DNA from: Pterobdella sp. o SKG-2022
Taxonomy: Eukaryota > Annelida > Clitellata > Hirudinida > Piscicolidae
Length of the DNA stretch: 64,000 nt
Assembly (NCBI GenBank): GCA_964035795.1
Contig: OZ038325.1
Coordinates: 860,068-924,067, forward strand
Reading direction: 5' to 3'
The notes under the pieces are model-generated. The model had not been told where the DNA came from, made no database searches, and saw only the letters and a list, made by a program, of their open reading frames with translations. Below are positions 25,429 through 39,207 of the stretch, in pieces; within the stretch, counting starts at the first letter, position 1, and the number at the start of each line of letters is the position of its first letter. Made by a program: the position numbers and the translations under genes.

Positions 25429-26444
25429 TTCTAATTCTTTTTTTCTGCGTCTCTTTGACGCCGATTATCTACAGAGCCTTAAATAAGTGATTTGATTTTT
25501 TTCTGTCGATAATCCAAAAACCTACAATTATTAATTTAATTTATTTAAATTAATTCAAAATGATTTTAAAATTATTTTCAAAAAATTCTGATCTTTTATC
25601 AAAGAGTTTAAAAAATTAAATCAAATCCAAAACTTGGTCAAGCGTTAACAAACCTAGCTCAACTCTTAGATGCTTTTTTTCACTTCTTGTTTTTTATACT
25701 AGTTTTCAAAAATCGATAATTTTATCAATTCCTCCAGTGAAGGCAATATTGAAGTGACCTTAAAAAACATTCTCCTTTTAATGCTTCTATCAATGAGCGA
25801 TTTTCAGTGTTTTGTATATTTCAATATTTTTCATAGTTTTCTTTTATCATTTTGTATTTTTTGATGGGAAATAAAGTTATGGACAAGTCTTTGTGAATAT
25901 GTGTTATCAAGTCTGTTAGATAAGGTTAAAAGAAATATACTGAAACTAATTCATAAAAGATTTAAAATTTTTAAACATAAGAAAAAACCATTATTCATCA
26001 TCATTTTTCTTCATGACTAAGCAACAGAGCATTAAATCTGCTCCTCACGTTATTAGCTTCATTTAACACGAACTTTTATGAAGTTCACTTTTGACACAGA
26101 TAAATTGATTTTAAACTTCCTACAACAAAATCGTTAAGAGTTTAACCATTTCGTAGAAATTTTAAAGGTTCCGTGAAATCATTCACTCTATGAGTTCAAA
26201 ATAACTTCAAACATGTTACTTTCCGTACATTCATAATTTTTATTTTGTGGTAAAGTTTTTTGGTGTTTACTTTATAACCACATGACATTTTTCTCTCGTG
26301 ACTGCCATTTATTGATATATCCTAGTTAATTTCTCTGCATATTAAAATCACTTGCAAAGACATTTACTTGCAAGTTAACTTTTTAAATCAAAAAGACATC
26401 TAAAAATTTAATTAAATATACAAACATCTAAGACTTTTGCACCA
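25429..26444. promoter_or_regulatory. Divergent intergenic spacer
   Basis: About 1 kb of AT-rich sequence separates the ATG of the giant secreted-protein gene (minus) from the ATG of the beta-galactosidase gene (plus). Both promoters must lie here or in unseen upstream exons. I see no coding potential and no unambiguous core promoter element. Confidence 0.5.
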
Positions 26445-29400
26445 ATGAGTATATTAATCCAGATATTATTTTTTATATTTCTATGTTTTTTGGATGTGTT
26501 TGGTGCAAGCAATAGATCTAAAGGAAGCTTCACTATAGATTATGAGCACGACACTTTCCTGTTGAATGGAAAACCTTTCCGATATTTGGCTGGTTAGATG
26601 CTTACCTCAATTTTAAAGGATATATGAAGACAATGGTAATAACAGATATCCTAATTAGAATGATAAAAGCTTTTGCAGTAAACCTAGCTTACAAACTGCA
26701 CCCCTAAAACAATTTAATAATAATCTTTATTATAACTATCTAATTAAAAAATATTTTAATAAATACCCAACCTCTCGTGCAAAACTTTTCTTATAAACCA
26801 ACCCTCGAACACTCAGGTAGTATCCACTACCCTCGCATCCACCATACTCAATGGCAAGACCGGATTCTCAAAGCCAAAGCTGCTGGCCTTGATGCCATCA
26901 GCACGTGAGTGAGTTTTAGAGTATTTATAATAATGAAAATGATTGTGATCATTAATCACAGGTATGTTATGTGGAATGTACACGAAGCAGAGAAGGGAGT
27001 GTTTGACTTTGAAGGTGGTTGTTGCTTTTATTTGAATTATGTTTTTAATATATACGTTATTATGTATCTCTTGTTGGTATTTATACTTTTAAACAAAACA
27101 TTGAATTTTATATGAATATCCTTTGAAAAAAGAATATTTTTTTATCTTATTAATATATATTATCAAAATAAACATATGATCTATCAAAAATTTAAGCATG
27201 AGTTTACATTTACTCAGGCCAGAACAACCTGACCCACTTTTTAGAACTATGTCACAAGCATGACCTATATGTCATATTGAGAGCAGGTCCTTATGTGTGT
27301 GCAGAGTGGGAGTTTGTGAGTAGATTTTTAATCTTTGTTACTATTTTTAGCCTGCCAATCATAAGACATAATTTAAACCAATCATAAGCTATAATTTAGA
27401 GCTTTTGAAAAGCATTAATGGTTAACTATTAAATTGATATTAATAATATTGCTACTACCATTATTGTTTCTACTTTTTACTAATACTTTCACTATTGCCA
27501 ATACTACTATTATAACAACAACAACAACTACTACTACAATCACTCAGGGTGGCTTCCCAGCCTGGCTGATGGCAAGCAACATGACCATCAATCTCCGAAC
27601 CATGGATCCCAGTATGTTGTGTGGTGTTTAATTGGTGATGGTGTAGTGATAGCATACCTTTCTATTCACATCACAGCCCACCCTCTTACACTTCAACCCA
27701 TCCTCCACCATCACATTCCATTTTTTCCTCACAACACAGCTCTTTACACCACATTCCTCACCACCACAACCTACAGATTTTATAAAAGCGGTTGATGGAT
27801 GGATGGGAAAGTTGCTACCAATGATGAAGCCATATTTGATCCAAAATGGCGGACCAATAATATCAGTACAGATTGAGAATGAGTATGGTAGTTATGACTC
27901 ATGTGATCATCGTTACATGGATCATCTGGCATTGATCTTCAAGAAGTGGCTTGGTGATGAGGTTGTGCTTTTTACTACTGATGGTGGGTAGTGTGGGGGG
28001 AGGTTGGGTGGATAGGGTGTTGGGATATGCGTGATAATGGCTAGTGGTCGTGGATGTGGGTGGTGTTGAATGGATGGATGAGAGATTAGTAGAGGACACA
28101 AGGATCATTATTACAGAGGTAGATGAGTTTGAGGTTTTGTGTATTTGTTTTCATCAAATGTTTTGTACCGCTATCTTGATGACGTATCAATACAAACAGG
28201 AAACAGTGATGGGTATTTGAAATGTGGCACGACTAAACTCGCCTACGCCACTGTGGATTTTGGCGTTACTAATGGTAACTATTTATAGACAATTAGAAGC
28301 GACTTAATGTCCGACCTACATTATTCAATAATGATAACAATATCAATGATAATAATAATTTATATAGCGCGAATGAAAGCAGCTGATGTTCGTGTAATGT
28401 TGTTTCAACGCTAATAACTTCCACAACAGATGTAGAAAAAGCTTTTGAAGCGATGAGGAAGTTCAACAAGAAAGGCCCACTGGTGAGCAAACTATTTACT
28501 GGTGGAATAATGATAATCAAAACAATAAAGAAGTGCCATAAAAATAATAATATTAGTAACAATAACAATAATAACGACAATTTAATGTAATGCGGTATTT
28601 ATAAAGCGCTTTTCCTTATAGACCAAAACGCTTGCTAAAAATTTAATGTAGCGAAAACACCCCTGCACACCACTGATCTATGCGGGCTGACAAAAAATAT
28701 AATAATAATAATAACGACAACAACACAGGTAAACTCAGAGCTGTACACAGGATGGCTGGACAACTGGGGTGAGCGCCACAACAAAAACAGGCCTGAAGAT
28801 GTGGTGGGCACTATTGAAAATGCTCTCAAGCTTAATGCTTCCGTTAATATGTGGGTTGCGTGGTGTTGTTATTGTTTTTTGTTATGGCTTTTTATTGATG
28901 TATTCACTATTGTTGTTTTTTTTCTTTTTTTAGCGATGTTATTATTATTATTATTTTCTTAGTTAAATTTTTATTTTTCTGTTGTTATGATTACATCCCC
29001 GCTCTTCCATCCACAGGTACATGTTTGAGGGAGGCACAAACTTTGGCTTTATGAACGGTGTGGATCCTGGCAACAAGGTGCCATGCTCAACTAGCGCTTA
29101 GTTTTTATTTAGAACTATTCATATTATTATGTTTGTGTAGTGAAGTATAGTAATATCATTTCGAAAGGAAAAACTTTGAAGGATGAAAAATTAATAAATA
29201 TTCCATATATAAATTAAATTTCAATAATTTCCATTTTTGTAAATCTTGCGCTATATAAACTTCAAAATAACAATACAAAACCCTTCCTAGATCCAAATAA
29301 CAAGCTACGACTATGACTCACCTTTGTCTGAAGCTGGTGACGTCACACCCAAGTATCTGGCTTTGAGAAAGATGATGTTGAAGGTTTAGGGGGAGAGGGA

Positions 29401-31492
29401 GGAGAGAATGAGGGCTTGGACTTGTGGTGGTGTCTGTTTAAAGGTCAATGGTAAAAACTTGGTTTTCACAGTGGGATTTATAAAATAACAGTAATGATGA
29501 TAATAATAAGCATAATAATTAATATTTTTAATTTCATAGCGATAATAACAGTAATAAAAGAAATAATAATAATAATAAACTTCTCCACCAGTACAAACCC
29601 CACCTTTCACCCATTCCCCCGAACTCCACCAAAGAAGCATATGGGTTCGTGGAACTCAAGTCAATCGGAAGTTTAATATCACTACTTCCGGTTTTGTCGT
29701 CTGGTGTTCACTTCGACTCTATCTCACCTCTCAACATGGAACAGATCGGCCATGTTTGTTTTTTATGATTTTTTTGTTATTATTGTTATTTTATCGAAGT
29801 TAGTTTAAGAGTTAAAAGTTTTCCAACGTTTTGAAGCAATCTATAGCGCTAAATAATTGAAACCCACTTACCCAGTACTACGGCTTTGTGCTGTACAGAC
29901 ACATTTTGAAGAGAAACTTCGCTAGTTCACTTCTACAGCTGACGAGCTTCGCCGATAGGGCTCATGTTCTATTGGATAAGGTTGGTCGCCATTTTGGTTA
30001 GTAAAATAACCACTTTAAATGAAATTACCTTTAAATATGGCTGATAAAATCTAATTTAATATTACTTCTATAAATAAAGTTAATGAATATTAATTATATC
30101 TTATAAATAGACATTACAGGCAAAAAATTTATATATAGATATTGCCGCCAAAAAATTTTACTTTGTATTTTCAACCACGTTCTATAAATAGATATGGAAC
30201 CAAACTCACAGAGGTTATTGGGAATATTGGACAGCAACATGGTGGACAGTTTATTGATGCAAGGATATAAAGGTCAGAAACTGGATATCATTGTTGAGAA
30301 CACTGGTAGGGTCAACTATGGCAAGGAGATGAGGAATGGCAAGAAGGTTGGTGGGATGTCGGTTCCTGCTTGTAAGAGATTGTTATATGGTAACAAACAC
30401 TATGATTTTTAGAAGCTATTTATAAAATTTCTTACAAAACTTTTTTGTTTTTAAATACTGAACCGTGTTTTGTGTCTCCTGCAATTTTTTTTAGACTATT
30501 TCCATACATTTTTTACCTTTTAGTACATTTTGTTTAGAATTTAAGCTGATGATTGCTTGATAGTGTGGTTTTGTATTGTAAAAAAGTTTCTGTGACACTA
30601 TTGAAGTTTGAAAATATTATTTTATGTTGAATAATTTTTTAAAAGTTAAACATGAAATTTGAAGGGGATCATGGGAAATGTGCTTTTGGGCGGGAAAAAC
30701 TTAACTAATTGGCGCCTGTTTCCGTTGTTCGTGGAAAAAGATGGGATCAAACGTCGCCAAAACGAGAATAAGTGGTGGGTTGATTTGGTTGAACAAATCG
30801 AGAAACTCGGAATCAAAAAAGAGATAAATATCGATGCAAAAAGACAAAGCCTATATTCACCTCACGTTTTTATTGGTTACTTGAACATCGAAACCACGCC
30901 TCAAGACACTTTTCTGAGCATGTGTGGTTGGTCTAGGGTTAGTATTTAATGCTATATATACAATATTTATGATGAATATATTATAATTATCTTTATTTAT
31001 GTCTTAAAATTAATTCTTATACTTTAATTATTCTTGCAGGGTGTTGTATGGATAAACGGCGTCAACTTGGGCAGATACAGACCCAAAGAGGGACCCCAAA
31101 CAGCATTTTACCTACCCAAGCCATTCCTCAAATCTGGTCTCAATCGAGTGTTGGTTTTGGAAATGGATGGAGTTTCAATTGAGAAATCTCATGTGGAATA
31201 TAAACGAGATTTATATGGTGAATTGATGAAGATGGATAATTTGAATTTTATTGAAGAAACTTTCTTGGGTGGGTATAAGGATGAGTTGGATGTGGGTTCA
31301 AGAACTGGGTTGTCTCCGGCCGTTGAAGTCTTTGGTGGTTATAATGATAGTGTTGAAGATGAGGATTCAAAAACGGGAACAAAACTTTTATGGAAAACAA
31401 ATAAAAAAATTGTGAAGTTGGGCCTGAAAGATGAAATTAACCCAACAGTGAAATTTGTCGACAAGTCTCAAATAGATTCCTCTTGTTTCTGA
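26445..31492 (+). CDS. GLB1: Acid beta-galactosidase (glycoside hydrolase family 35)
   Basis: Sixteen exons (26445-26592, 26817-26904, 26962-27014, 27218-27315, 27548-27611, 27777-27983, 28200-28274, 28430-28482, 28729-28850, 29017-29077, 29291-29383, 29592-29753, 29876-29984, 30192-30346, 30665-30937, 31040-31492) join in phase to 737 residues. A signal peptide (about residues 1-21) targets the secretory/lysosomal route. GH35 landmarks: GSIHYPR near residue 50, [10 protein letters not shown], the acid/base Glu at about 186 in [10 protein letters not shown], the nucleophile Glu at about 266 in [10 protein letters not shown], then GGTNFGF and [14 protein letters not shown]. The jelly-roll C-terminus has [10 protein letters not shown] and [11 protein letters not shown]. 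The enzyme removes terminal beta-galactose from glycolipids and glycans in the lysosome. The C-terminal tail of about 100 residues after the last conserved block is not recognised. GLB1 versus GLB1-like paralog is not resolved. Confidence 0.93.
28340..28690. repeat. Two degenerate (AAT)n plus AGCGC-box repeats flanking exon 8
   Basis: Copies at about 28340-28400 (ATTTATATAGCGCG) and 28560-28690 (TTTATAAAGCGCTTTTCC followed by a GC-richer tail) lie in the introns on both sides of the 53-bp exon 28430-28482. They share the box and the preceding AAT-rich run with the element at 17.8 kb. They look like remnants of one dispersed element. Confidence 0.45.
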
Positions 31493-31624
31493 CATTCTTT
31501 GGAAAAATAACTTCTGCTTATTAACTTTAATTAAAATTCAATCTGAATATAAATTTATCAAAATTTTATAGCATTTTAATTCATTGATTTACTGTTAAAT
31601 TGAGATTTTAAATGCTTAAAAGTT

Positions 31625-31630
31625 AATAAA
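31625..31630 (+). terminator. AATAAA polyadenylation signal of the beta-galactosidase gene
   Basis: AATAAA 133 bases after the stop codon at 31490-31492 and upstream of the next ATG at 31786. The 293-bp spacer holds nothing else recognisable, so the carrier gene follows very closely. Confidence 0.6.
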
Positions 31631-31785
31631 ACGTTAGTTTTTGTTTACTAAAAGACTTAATTATATAATTCTCCGCAACGTTTCGCTACAAATAAAAAAA
31701 CTCAAAATTTCAATAAGTTTCCATCGATTTTTAAAACTTCAAACGTGACTACTGAGTGGAAACAAAATCGAAACTTCGCTCAAGA

Positions 31786-34202
31786 ATGACACCATCGCTA
31801 GAACAAACTAAAATCCGCATAATGAAACAAAAAATAGACGAATTCTTGTCAGGAGTAAGGTGGCAGCATTTGTTAGCGGGCACTTTGGGAGGTGTGGCTG
31901 CCACCAGCCTTTTGCACCCTCTTGATCTCGTCAAGGTCAGACTTCAAGGTTGATACTAATATTCAAGTTCAGGAAAAATGTCTGTTAATATTTAATTCTA
32001 TAAAGAGTTGTTACTAATATTAAATTTGTTAAAGGATTGCTGTTAAACTTATTTAAACAATGCAGTGTCACTAAAAGCTTTCAATTCTACACACAGTGAA
32101 TGAGAGTTCAGGGACAAAAATAGGAATGCGAGAGGTGGCGATGGGTTTGTTCAAGGAAGATGGCCTTAGGGGCTTGTATAGGGGGGTCACTCCTAATATT
32201 GTGGGGGCTGGTCTGTCTTGGGGCTTCTATTTTTACTTGTTTGTTGCTTTTTTTTATTCACTGTTTATCTGTGGTTCATGTATCCTTTCAATTTTTTATT
32301 CACTTAGCACTATATTAATAACTTCATCAATTAACATATAAATTAACCAAATGTAAATTCAAAATTAACTAAAACACAACTCTTAACACTACCGCATTAA
32401 GCTACAACGAGTTGAAACAGCAAAGACCTTGTAGCACCCACCTCGATCCCATCTCTCATATGGCCATTGCCTCCCAAGCTGGTCTCTAAGTTATTACAAT
32501 TTTTATGGAATCACATTCTATTTTTTTCATAAATTTTTCAAGTAAATTCCGTTTTTTAAAATATGAACTTATTGTATTGTTGGGTGTTGAAATTGAATAC
32601 TAGTGTATCCATGTATCATCCATCATGTTATATTGTTACATACCCCCCTCCCTCCTTTTTCCAACCCCCTCTTCTCCCTTCCCTCCCACTCCAGGCATAG
32701 CAACATTGTTTTTAACCAACCCCATATGGGTGGTTAAAACAAGGATGTGTCTACAGAACACCATTCCAAACACCACCACCCACACCAAACACCCCGAGTA
32801 TCGGGGAATGGTGGATTGTGCTGTGAACTTGGTGAGAAAAGAAGGAGTCTCTGGTCTTTATAAGGTTGATATTTATTGGGTTGTTTCTATTGTTTTATAA
32901 TACCGTATTTTGTATCAATGACTCACAGGTATAATATTATTTATTACCATATTTTGTGGTATATGGTTGATACACAAGCATAATATCATAAAATACCACA
33001 TTGTGTGGTAGGTGATTAATACACATGTACCAGTATTGATAGTATCCTATTATATTATTTATGGTCAATACACAGGTATATCACAATACAATGCCATTCT
33101 ATATCATACACCACCAATACCCAGGGGCTAGTACCTGGGTTATTTGGGGTATCCCATGGAGCTGTACAATTCATGTCCTATGAGCAACTTAAAATATTCT
33201 ACAATTGCCACCATCACCGTCCTCCCAATCATAAACTTGTTGGTTGTTTGTATTCAATTGTGTCACAATCATCATCATCAAACCTGAACTAGCTCAAAAT
33301 TGTGGAAGGTTGAGAAGAGTCGTCATGAACTTCCATCCAGTCCATACTGGCATGGAATGATGAGGATGATTATGATTAATTATTTATTTAATGAATAATT
33401 TATTTTTTAAAAATAATTTCTAAATTCATTTCAAAGTACACCCTCAAACCACCATCAGACGTCAATAGAGTACCTCACCTTTGCAGCCATCTCCAAGATA
33501 ATTGCTGCCACCACCACCTACCCTTACCAAGTTCATGCTTGTTAATACAATTCAACACACACACACTTCCGTCTATCCACCCACCCACTCATACACACAC
33601 ACACACACCCGTCCATTCACCCACCCACTCATACACACATTTACGATCGAGCAAACACACACACAGGTAGTGAGATCTCGTCTGCAGAACCAACACACGC
33701 ACTACAATTCCACCATTCAAGTCATCAAGCACACTTACCAGTGAGTATTCATGATCTTATTCTTTCCAGCATTTTTGCTCTGTATAGATTTTTAATTATC
33801 ATCATCATCGTGTATCGTCTTTTAGTCCCATTCTTGTGGTTAATTGAATGTGAAATATATCTTTTTTTAAGCTAGAATTTACGAGTATGGACATTTTTTA
33901 AGCTAAAATTCACATTTAGGATATGAACAGAGTTTTCAAAACTTGAAATTTCATCGAAAATCAGTCTATGAGTAGATCTACCAATATAGCACCAATCATA
34001 ATCTTCAATGAATAATCACAACACACCGCAAAGGCGGCATTTTTGACGCCAATCAAATCGATAACGCACCGCCACTCTATACAGACACGAGGGATTAAGG
34101 GGCTTCTTTAAGGGCCTGGTACCCGGAGTGCTCAGAGTCACTCCTGCTTGCTGCATCACTTTCCTAGTCTATGAGAACGTCATCAACTACCTCACCAATT
34201 GA
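31786..34202 (+). CDS. SLC25A32: Mitochondrial folate/FAD carrier (SLC25 family)
   Basis: Eight exons (31786-31948, 32097-32238, 32402-32481, 32695-32864, 33125-33238, 33459-33530, 33667-33740, 34085-34202) join in phase to 310 residues, normal for an SLC25 carrier. The three carrier signatures are [22 protein letters not shown] and [11 protein letters not shown]. The odd Trp in repeat 2 and Gln in repeat 3 match the SLC25A32 subfamily, which moves folate or FAD across the mitochondrial inner membrane. Other conserved stretches are [30 protein letters not shown] and [15 protein letters not shown]. The start is the first ATG after an in-frame stop at 31753. The loop after repeat 1 is shorter than in vertebrates. 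Introns carry CA microsatellites and AT-rich repeats. Confidence 0.93.
33555..33666. repeat. Interrupted (AC)n / CCCACTCA-rich microsatellite
   Basis: Alternating ACACAC runs and CCCACCCACTCATAC segments fill the end of intron 6 of the carrier gene and run directly into the acceptor ACACAG at 33666. The repeat therefore supplies the 3' splice site. Confidence 0.7.
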
Positions 34203-35379
34203 TCGTCCTTGTGTGATTACTAATGTTGTTGCTTTTTCTAATTTTTATTCATTATTTTTTGTTTAGTTTGATTTTATTTTTTTTCTTCAATTCAACATGA
34301 TATTTTTTTTCTGATATTATTATTATTGTTATTATTATTCTTTAAGTAGAGTTGTATTTAATATTATTTAAGTATTGTTGTTATTATTATATATTTAAGA
34401 GATGCATCTCTCGGCTAACATCTATTTTTGTTAATTCAAATACATGATGTCACAAACTCAACCCCAACATAACCAAATCTACCTTAAGTATTTGAAGCTA
34501 TTTGAATATCAGTAACCATTGGTGACTGTTATTGTGCTTGGTTGGAGTTTTTGAGAGGGGTTTTAGTCAGGTGAGGTCAAATGGGGTGGAAGGAGGAGGG
34601 GGGGATTCGTTCAGGATTTTTGGTATGGTGTTTTACCACTAATTTTTTTGTTAATTTGTATATAAACTATTATATATACTGTTGTACCAATAATATTTAA
34701 TTTTTATAAAAAAAATATTGATATACGAATAATAATTTCCTAATTTTTGGGAAAACAATGCCTGTTTTGTTAAGAACGTTATGGAGCATTCATAAAGATT
34801 AACTTCTTTAGGTTTTTAAAAATGTCTTGTTCATACATTTTTTATATACTCCATCGACCTTTCAACCATAAATTTACTTTTAATTTGATTATAATATTTT
34901 TATTTTTAAACATATTAGAAATAATATCATCAAATCAATTACGAGTATAATTATAGTGGCATTAATTTGAGGAGTTTTTAGACCACTAAATCTAATAGGC
35001 ACAATTTTGGTTTTTTATTTTTATAGTTAGACTAGGCAGGCTATTTGGATGTTTTAATTTGATAAACTCTTTATTTTATAGGGTTTCGTACTTGAAAATA
35101 CCGGTGTTTTGAAATAAAATGTTTTCCAGGTTTTTTTCTTTTTTATTAATAGTTAGAATAACCGGAAAGTAGCATTTATGCTCAATGATAGAACGCATTT
35201 AAAGTTGTGAAAATCATTCAAGATAACTTGAACTTTTAGTTTTCAACAAAAAAAACAAAATTTAGTTGAAATAATTTTAAAATTTTTGTTTTACTGAATG
35301 TATTGAAAGTTTATTTACTTTTGTTTATTTGCAAAAAACTTCCCCATCCCTACAAGGAATTTAAGATTAAGAAATCAAA
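34203..35379. other. Intergenic AT-rich spacer
   Basis: About 1.2 kb between the carrier stop and the GLMP start, with short ATT/TTA repeats. A possible AATAAA lies at 35113-35118. No coding exon or RNA gene was recognised. Confidence 0.6.
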
Positions 35380-38300
35380 ATGTTCTACTTGACTTTTATA
35401 TTCGTTTTTTTATTTTCAAAGACTGTTTTTTCAGAAAATAACGTCTATAAACTACGAAATGTAATTATTTTTTGAATTCATCCCATCAACCAGTCACTTT
35501 CACAATCATATGACATAATAACCTCAAATCAACTTTTAAATTCACTCTCAAGCCTCTTAACCTCAAAAACAACACAAACAAATTTATATAATTTAAACCT
35601 ACCAGCTTACGACGGAGTTTCTACCTCCAGGCAGCAAGGAGCCCATCTTGGCTTACACCAAAGCTTTGGGAGCTGCAGACACCCTGCACTACATCTACTC
35701 ATCTGTCAGGTGTCAAAGTGTTTGGTTATGTGTTATTTTCACTCGTTTATCATAGTGTTTGAAGTTATGTGTTATATTAACTCATCTGTCAGGTATCTCG
35801 ACTTTTGTAGTTATGAATGATATTATCAAAAAAACCTTTAAATAGGGGGTCATAAACTAAACTAAAAGTTGTGTTATACAATTAATACATGGCTAATTTT
35901 AGTGCAATGTATTTTTATTATTATCCAATTAACATGTAATTATTCTTAGTTGTGTGGTGTTATATGATTAAAGCAAATAATATTGTAGTTGAACCTCTTG
36001 GGATAATATAATGTGATAACAGGTCTCCAAGCATCCTGCTCATCAAGACTGATAACGAGGCAAGGCTGGTGATCGATTATGACAGGTACCACTGATTTGA
36101 TTCATTATTATTTGTTTTTTTTAGTATCCTTGTTAGTTAGTGACTTCAGATTATTGTATTATTCTGTTGGTGTCTTTGTTAGTTATTCAAGATCATTATC
36201 ATTATCATTTGTTTTTTTTTTTTGCTTTTTTGTTATTCTGGTTAGTTTAAATAATAAAAGTATTATTTTTTCTACTCTATATCATATGTTGGCTTGATAT
36301 ATTGTGTTTTTTTATTATTTTAACTTATTATAAATATTATTATTATATTTTTTATGCATTTTCTTGGATGTATCAACTGCTGCTCCCAGCTGAAGGATAT
36401 AATTGACTGCCAATAGATGCATGTAGATAGATAATGTATTTTATTGCTTTGAGTTAATGGATGAGAAAATCAATGTTAAATAATTAAAAAAAACAATGAA
36501 AAAAAATGTCTTTCATTTAAAAATTAAGTGTATGTCATGTTTTTGTTGTTTTGATAAATTTAATGAATTAAAGATAAATAGATTATAATTAAATCAATGC
36601 ATTAAAATCTTAAATTCAAATAAATATATTAAAATTTCATCTAAAAGTAAAAACAAAATTCATAACTATGGTTCAATAAGGGACAGAAAGCTGAAAATTG
36701 TGATTACCTAATAGGATCATGAGGTAAACTTAATCAATATATCTATATCACATGGAGATGGCCATGTGATAATGATTATAATTGAAATTTAAGTAAATAA
36801 AATGATAAATTGGAATAATAATAACAATGAGAATATGGTGAAGAAAAATTAAAAGCAAATAGAAGCAACATCAATAATAAAAATAATTAAAACATCAAAA
36901 AAAAATAATATAGAAAAATAATAATTAAATTTAGAAAAAAAAAATATAAATATTTAAAAAATCAATGAAACCCGCCAGATTTTTGAGTAAGAACGCCAGC
37001 GAGCAGGAAAAGAGCCTTGAAGTGGTTGGTGGTGTCACCTTGTCCTCCTCCATCCTCTCTTTTGACACTGTACGTGTATTTGTGTGTATTTTTTTTTGTC
37101 TTATTGTTATTTTTATTGTTTTTCAATTGTTTTTGTCGTTTTTTTGATATCATTGTTGTTCTTTATGTTTTCGCTACTGCATTCACACACAAACACATAT
37201 ACAGTTATACATATACGATGACCCAATGGATGAAGCTGATATGAGTCGTCCTAATCTCACCATACATGCTGTCCCTCTGCGTAGTCTCAGGTGTCTGTTT
37301 TACTGTATGTCTAGCTGTATGCCTGTCAGTTATCGTTTGTATGTTTATCTGTGTTTTTTTTATTCTGTCTGCTTATCTCTCTTTTTAACAATCTGTCCAT
37401 TTATGTACTTGTCTACTTATTCATTTATCTACCCATCCACCTTTAATTAAAATTACTCCCAACCTCCCACCAGATGGCACTTGTCAACTCTCAACTATAC
37501 AACTCACAACAGTGTGCAATTCACCAGTTACCAACTGCTCAACAATTCATCCAACAAATATATCACTTTTGAGGCTGGCATTTTCTTAGTTATGCAGTGG
37601 ATATCTATGATGATGATGATGATAATGATGAGGTGGTGGTGATGACGAGGATGATGAGAGTAGAATTACAAATATGATGTGGCTGTGGGGATTTGGCCTT
37701 TATGATGCGGTATAGAAGGTTTTTTCATTTTTTAGATTTTTTCAACGTTTTTATTTTTTTTCAAACACACACACACAGTTTGAAGCGGGAACAGGGGCAG
37801 TGGAAAACACCAAAGACCTCCCACATCTTCTCCTCAACAACAACCTCACAGTAATTGACGTCACGTTTCATGACGTCAACCACAACGTCACCATCACACG
37901 TGGCGCTTCAGAGATTCCCGTAGAAACGACAAACACTTCCGGTTTATACAAGCACCCAAGGATCGCGCTACAGATGGTAATGATGGTGAACCGGAAAGAG
38001 TTCACGGAGAGTAGTTTGTTGCAGGAGAGGTACATTGATGATCAGCTGGCACCTGGGTCCTTTGTTGTGAGTGGTGTTTGCATCTCAGAATCATTTTCAC
38101 GTTGTTGATCGTCGTCATTAACATCATCTTATCATTTGATCATCTCTCCGTCATCATCATAAACTTGATCTTCATCATCTCTCCATCGTCATCATAAACT
38201 TGATCTTCATCATCTCTTTGTCCTCATTATAACCTTCATCTTCATTTTTTCTCCATCATCATCCTAACCTTGATCTTCATTATCTCTTTGTCATCATTAT

Positions 38301-39134
38301 TATCACTCAATCATCGTTTAATGCTTATGTTAATGGTGTGAGGCGTACTAGTACTATATTAATACATAATAATAATATACCAATTTCAAAAATTCTACCA
38401 ATATTTCCAAATATTTTACCCCAACCTCCCACCAGACATCAAACTGGCTGAGTAGAGGTATTGCACACAATGGCACTGAGGCAGACAGTCATAAAGAAGT
38501 CTTCGTCCAATGGAGGCCCATAAGTTACACTGACCCCAGCAAATCTCTGCAGGCCCTCAGCCTGGTAAAGGAGTACAACATCCATCACAACAACCACTCA
38601 TCTTCACTCTTCCCACTCTCATTGGCTAGTGCTTATTATGGATATGAAGCTCTGGATTTGTTTGTGGAGGCTTCCTTTCTCAACATCTCTTTTGGGGCTG
38701 GAAAGGATCGGTGGTACTCCAAAACCAATTACACTACTTGGTCGTTTGAAATTGTTTTATTCATTATATATGTACTTAATTATCAATAAGAATTTTTGTA
38801 TCTTTTACATAAATTTTTTACTTTGTTCAATTTACAATTTACAATAAATTGATTATAGTTTTTAAGTATCAATGATAAATTTTGAGGATAGATTTGATTG
38901 CTTGTATTTTTGAATTTCACCTCAACCTCCCTTTACAGGAAGCTGACCTATGGACTGGGTTCTCACCCAAAAAACACTTTTTCTCTCTTGATTATTCTTC
39001 TTATATCCTTGGGTTTAGGAATTCCTGCTCTCTTATTGGTTGGATTAGCTATATATCTACCAATCAGAACGCTTTGTTTTCTAAGGAGGCGTGGCTATGA
39101 AGAAATACCCAGCTCTTACCCACAAATCATTTGA
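35380..39134 (+). CDS. GLMP: Glycosylated lysosomal membrane protein
   Basis: Nine exons (35380-35460, 35606-35709, 36023-36085, 36979-37069, 37205-37290, 37474-37573, 37779-38066, 38436-38740, 38939-39134) give about 437 residues. There is a signal peptide (MFYLTFIFVFLF), a luminal domain with many N-x-S/T sites, one C-terminal transmembrane helix (LLIILLISLGLGIP) and a short tail. Family landmarks include TLHYIYSS, ERYIDDQLAPGSF (human IDDEYAP) and VQWRPISY (human AQWRPVAY). The tail ends GYEEI, a YxxPhi lysosomal sorting signal. GLMP is the accessory subunit that stabilises the lysosomal transporter MFSD1. Exon 6 most likely ends at a GC donor (GAG|GCTGGC), which restores the family FEFEA alignment; a GT donor 15 bases later is the alternative. 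Confidence 0.88.
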
Positions 39135-39201
39135 AGCTGTTTCAGCATTAAAGATTTTCATAAATTATTGTAAAAGTCAATTATAATAATTTATTAATAT
39201 T

Positions 39202-39207
39202 AATAAA
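39202..39207 (+). terminator. AATAAA polyadenylation signal of GLMP
   Basis: AATAAA 68 bases after the GLMP stop codon, inside an (AATA)n run. The rest of 39135-39753 is AT-rich spacer without a recognised feature. Confidence 0.6.

Noticed and set aside
33240..33370. Possible continuation of the carrier exon into CATCATCAT sequence
   Set aside because: A good donor CTT|GTTGGT at 33238 and the phase-0 acceptor at 33458 restore the family sequence; the segment is intronic, perhaps a small repeat.
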